A model generated the notes under the pieces. It saw only the letters and a list, made by a program, of their open reading frames with translations, did no database searches and was not told the DNA's origin. Source: an uncultured Comamonas sp. (lineage in GTDB: Bacteria > Pseudomonadota > Gammaproteobacteria > Burkholderiales > Burkholderiaceae_C). Taken from it: 64,000 nt of DNA. The stretch spans positions 62,001-126,000 of the forward strand of contig CABIIJ010000018.1 in assembly GCA_902175065.1 (NCBI GenBank), in the 5' to 3' direction. The position numbers and the translations under genes are program-made. Position 1 is the first letter of the stretch. Each line of letters opens with the position of its first letter. This document shows positions 61,959 to 64,000 of the stretch, piece after piece.

Positions 61959-63646
61959 GGTGCTGTTCCCGGAGCGGCAGGCGGGTTGGGGACGGGCGCT
62001 GCCTGCAGTACGGCCTGGATATAGGTTTGCGGGCTGTGCAGGCTTTGCGCCGTGGCCTCGGTGTAGCGCATGGCGCCGGGGGCGTGCAAGGTCAGCGCCA
62101 GACTCAAACCCATCAGGGCGGCAATGGCCACGCCTTCGGTGAGGCGGATTTCCGGGGCCGTGCGCTCATGTGCAGCCCAGAAGTGGCGGATGCCGGCACG
62201 GGTCAGGGCAATCAGGGCCAGCAGCCCGGAGCCGATCAGCAGCGCCAGCAGCAGCCAGGCCGTCGGTGGCGGCGCCGCAGTCAGGGGATGGCCCAGCCCC
62301 AGGGGGGAGAGCAGGGCGGTGAGCATGGCGAATTTGCCCAGAAACCCGGACAGGGGCGGCAATCCGGCCACGACCAGGGTACACAGCAAAAAGGCTAGCC
62401 CCAAAAATGCCGCCGCCGCGGGAATCGGGCGGCCGATCAGGGCCTGTTCCTCGTCGTCCAGATTGGTGTGGTCGGCGGCGATCAGCTCATGGCTGAGGAA
62501 GGGGGCTTCCTCATCGTCCAGATCGACCATGCTGGCACCGTGGTTGCGCCAGCGGTCAATGGCATCGGCCAGCAGGAACAGGCAGGCCACCGCCAGGGTC
62601 GAGCTGGGCAGGTAGTACAGCAGGCCGGCCGTGAGCGCAGGGTGGCCGAATCCGGCCGCAGCCAGCAGCGTCCCCGAGGAAATGATGGCGGCGTACCCGG
62701 CCAGATGGGTCAGCCGCGTGGCGGCGAATATGCCGATGCTGCCCACCGCCATGGTCACCATGCCCCCGGCGATCAGCCACTGCCCCCCGAACAGGGCCGA
62801 AGCCCCGGCTTCGCTGGAGAACATCAGCGTCCACAGGCGCAGCAGCGTGTAGACGCCCACTTTGGTCATCAAGGCAAACAAGGCGCCCACCGGCGCCGTC
62901 GCGGCGCTGTAGCCGGGCACGAGCCAGAAATTCACCGGCCAGACGGCGGCCTTGATCAGGAAGGCGGTGGCCAGAATCCCGGCGGCGGTGTGCAGCAGGG
63001 CGCGGTCGGCCTCGGTCACCAGGGGAATTTGCTGCGCCAGGTCGGCCATGTTCAGCGTCCCCGTCAGGCCGTACAGCATCGAAGCGCCGATCAGGAATAG
63101 GGACGATGCTACTAAATTGATGGCAATATAGTGCAGTCCGGCCTGAACCCGCAGCCGGCCGGAACCATGCAGCAGCAGGCCGTAGGAGGCGGCCAGCATG
63201 ATTTCGAAAAAGACGAACAGGTTGAACAGGTCACCGGTCAGAAATGCGCCGGCCAGGCCCATCAGCTGGAACTGGAACAGCACGTAGAAATGCACGCCGG
63301 CCTTGAACCAGCGGGCCATGGCAAAGATGCTGACGGCCAGGGCAATGGCACTGGTGAGCACCAGCATCAGGGCCGTGAGCTGGTCGAGCACCAGCACGAT
63401 GCCGAATGGTGCCATCCAGTTGCCGGTCAGGTAGACGCTGGGGGTGGCGCTGTCATCGCTCCATTGCAGCAGGGCAATGGCGACCACCAGCCCCAGGGCG
63501 ATGGAGCCGGTGCTGAGAATGGTTTTGGTGCGTTGCTGCTCCTCGTTGAGCAGCAGCATCAGCGCTGCCGTGGCCATGGGCAGCACGATCGGCGCCAGCA
63601 TGAGGTGGGGCATCCATGTGCCCAGCCATTGCCATATTCCCTGCAT
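61955..63646 (-). CDS. mnhD: Monovalent cation/H+ antiporter subunit D
   Basis: LTGDLFNLFVFFEIMLAASYGLLLHG; FLIKAAVWPVNFWLVPGYSAATAPVGALFALMTKVGVYTLLR. Confidence 0.95.
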   Translation of the reverse strand: MQGIWQWLGTWMPHLMLAPIVLPMATAALMLLLNEEQQRTKTILSTGSIALGLVVAIALLQWSDDSATPSVYLTGNWMAPFGIVLVLDQLTALMLVLTSAIALAVSIFAMARWFKAGVHFYVLFQFQLMGLAGAFLTGDLFNLFVFFEIMLAASYGLLLHGSGRLRVQAGLHYIAINLVASSLFLIGASMLYGLTGTLNMADLAQQIPLVTEADRALLHTAAGILATAFLIKAAVWPVNFWLVPGYSAATAPVGALFALMTKVGVYTLLRLWTLMFSSEAGASALFGGQWLIAGGMVTMAVGSIGIFAATRLTHLAGYAAIISSGTLLAAAGFGHPALTAGLLYYLPSSTLAVACLFLLADAIDRWRNHGASMVDLDDEEAPFLSHELIAADHTNLDDEEQALIGRPIPAAAAFLGLAFLLCTLVVAGLPPLSGFLGKFAMLTALLSPLGLGHPLTAAPPPTAWLLLALLIGSGLLALIALTRAGIRHFWAAHERTAPEIRLTEGVAIAALMGLSLALTLHAPGAMRYTEATAQSLHSPQTYIQAVLQAAPVPNPPAAPGTAP

Positions 63647-64000
63647 CAAGGCATCTCCTGGGCGTCCCGCGCCTTGATGCCGTCGACGTGGTCCGTGCCC
63701 GCCATGCCGCGCGAGGCCAGCAGCACGACCAGGAACAGCGCCGTCATTGCAAAGCCGATCACGATGGCCGTCAGCACCAGGGCCTGGGGCAGGGGGTCGG
63801 CGTAATGGAGCAGGTCTTCCGGCACGCCTGGGCGCAGCACCGGCTCCTTGGCAATGGCCAGGCCCTTGCGGCCCATGCTGAAGATGAACAGGTTCACGGC
63901 ATACGACAGCAGCGACAGGCCAATGACCAGCTGAAAGGTGCGCGGACGCAGCAGCAGCCAGACGCCGGAACCTGCCAGCACGCCGATGGCCAGGGCTAAA
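63646..64000 (-). CDS. mnhC: Na+/H+ antiporter subunit C (5' end beyond window)
   Basis: GVLAGSGVWLLLRPRTFQLVIGLSLLSYAVNLFIFSMGR; DPLPQALVLTAIVIGFAMTALFLVV; open at the window edge. Confidence 0.92.
   Translation of the reverse strand, partial: LALAIGVLAGSGVWLLLRPRTFQLVIGLSLLSYAVNLFIFSMGRKGLAIAKEPVLRPGVPEDLLHYADPLPQALVLTAIVIGFAMTALFLVVLLASRGMAGTDHVDGIKARDAQEMP

Noticed and set aside
63085-63130. AT-rich codons in mnhD resembling an inserted repeat
   Set aside because: The encoded HYIAINLVASSLFLI is normal conserved MrpD sequence, so nothing is inserted; codon-usage noise.

Overview
The window is a chromosomal segment of a high-GC betaproteobacterium (Comamonadaceae-like, judged from gene content and intergenic repeat style). 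It has two parts. (1) About 1-23,930 is the integrase-proximal part of a Tn4371-like integrative and conjugative element (ICE): tyrosine integrase, DUF932, ParB-like protein, DUF2958, DUF2285, HTH/AlpA-like protein, RepA with three iteron-like repeats, ParA, a small partition-like protein, DUF2840, TraF-like signal peptidase and a DUF3363 relaxase. No traG/trb genes are in the window, so the element presumably continues past its left edge. The backbone is interrupted by cargo pockets that look like anti-phage defence: an XRE + TIR (ThsB-like) + TM-macro (ThsA-like) cassette matching type II Thoeris; a zinc-ribbon DUF2321 protein paired with a CAP12-like TIR protein; a 293-aa orphan; an AT-rich 412-aa HEPN-like protein with an RxxxxH motif; and a DUF1016 PD-(D/E)XK nuclease overlapping the integrase stop. 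A ~102-bp repeat precedes two cargo genes. (2) About 23,930-64,000 is mostly ordinary chromosome: DUF2946, glmM, folP, ftsH, rlmE, yhbY, ppiC-like, bolA, yciB, msrB, monomeric icd, metC, apbE, cytochrome c, a full nosZRDFYL cluster with a second NosL-like gene, GGDEF/EAL, purL, rmuC, crcB and mrp/mnh antiporter genes. It also carries dispersed palindromic intergenic repeats, FNR-type boxes and a structured icd leader. No tRNA, rRNA or CRISPR array was recognised.
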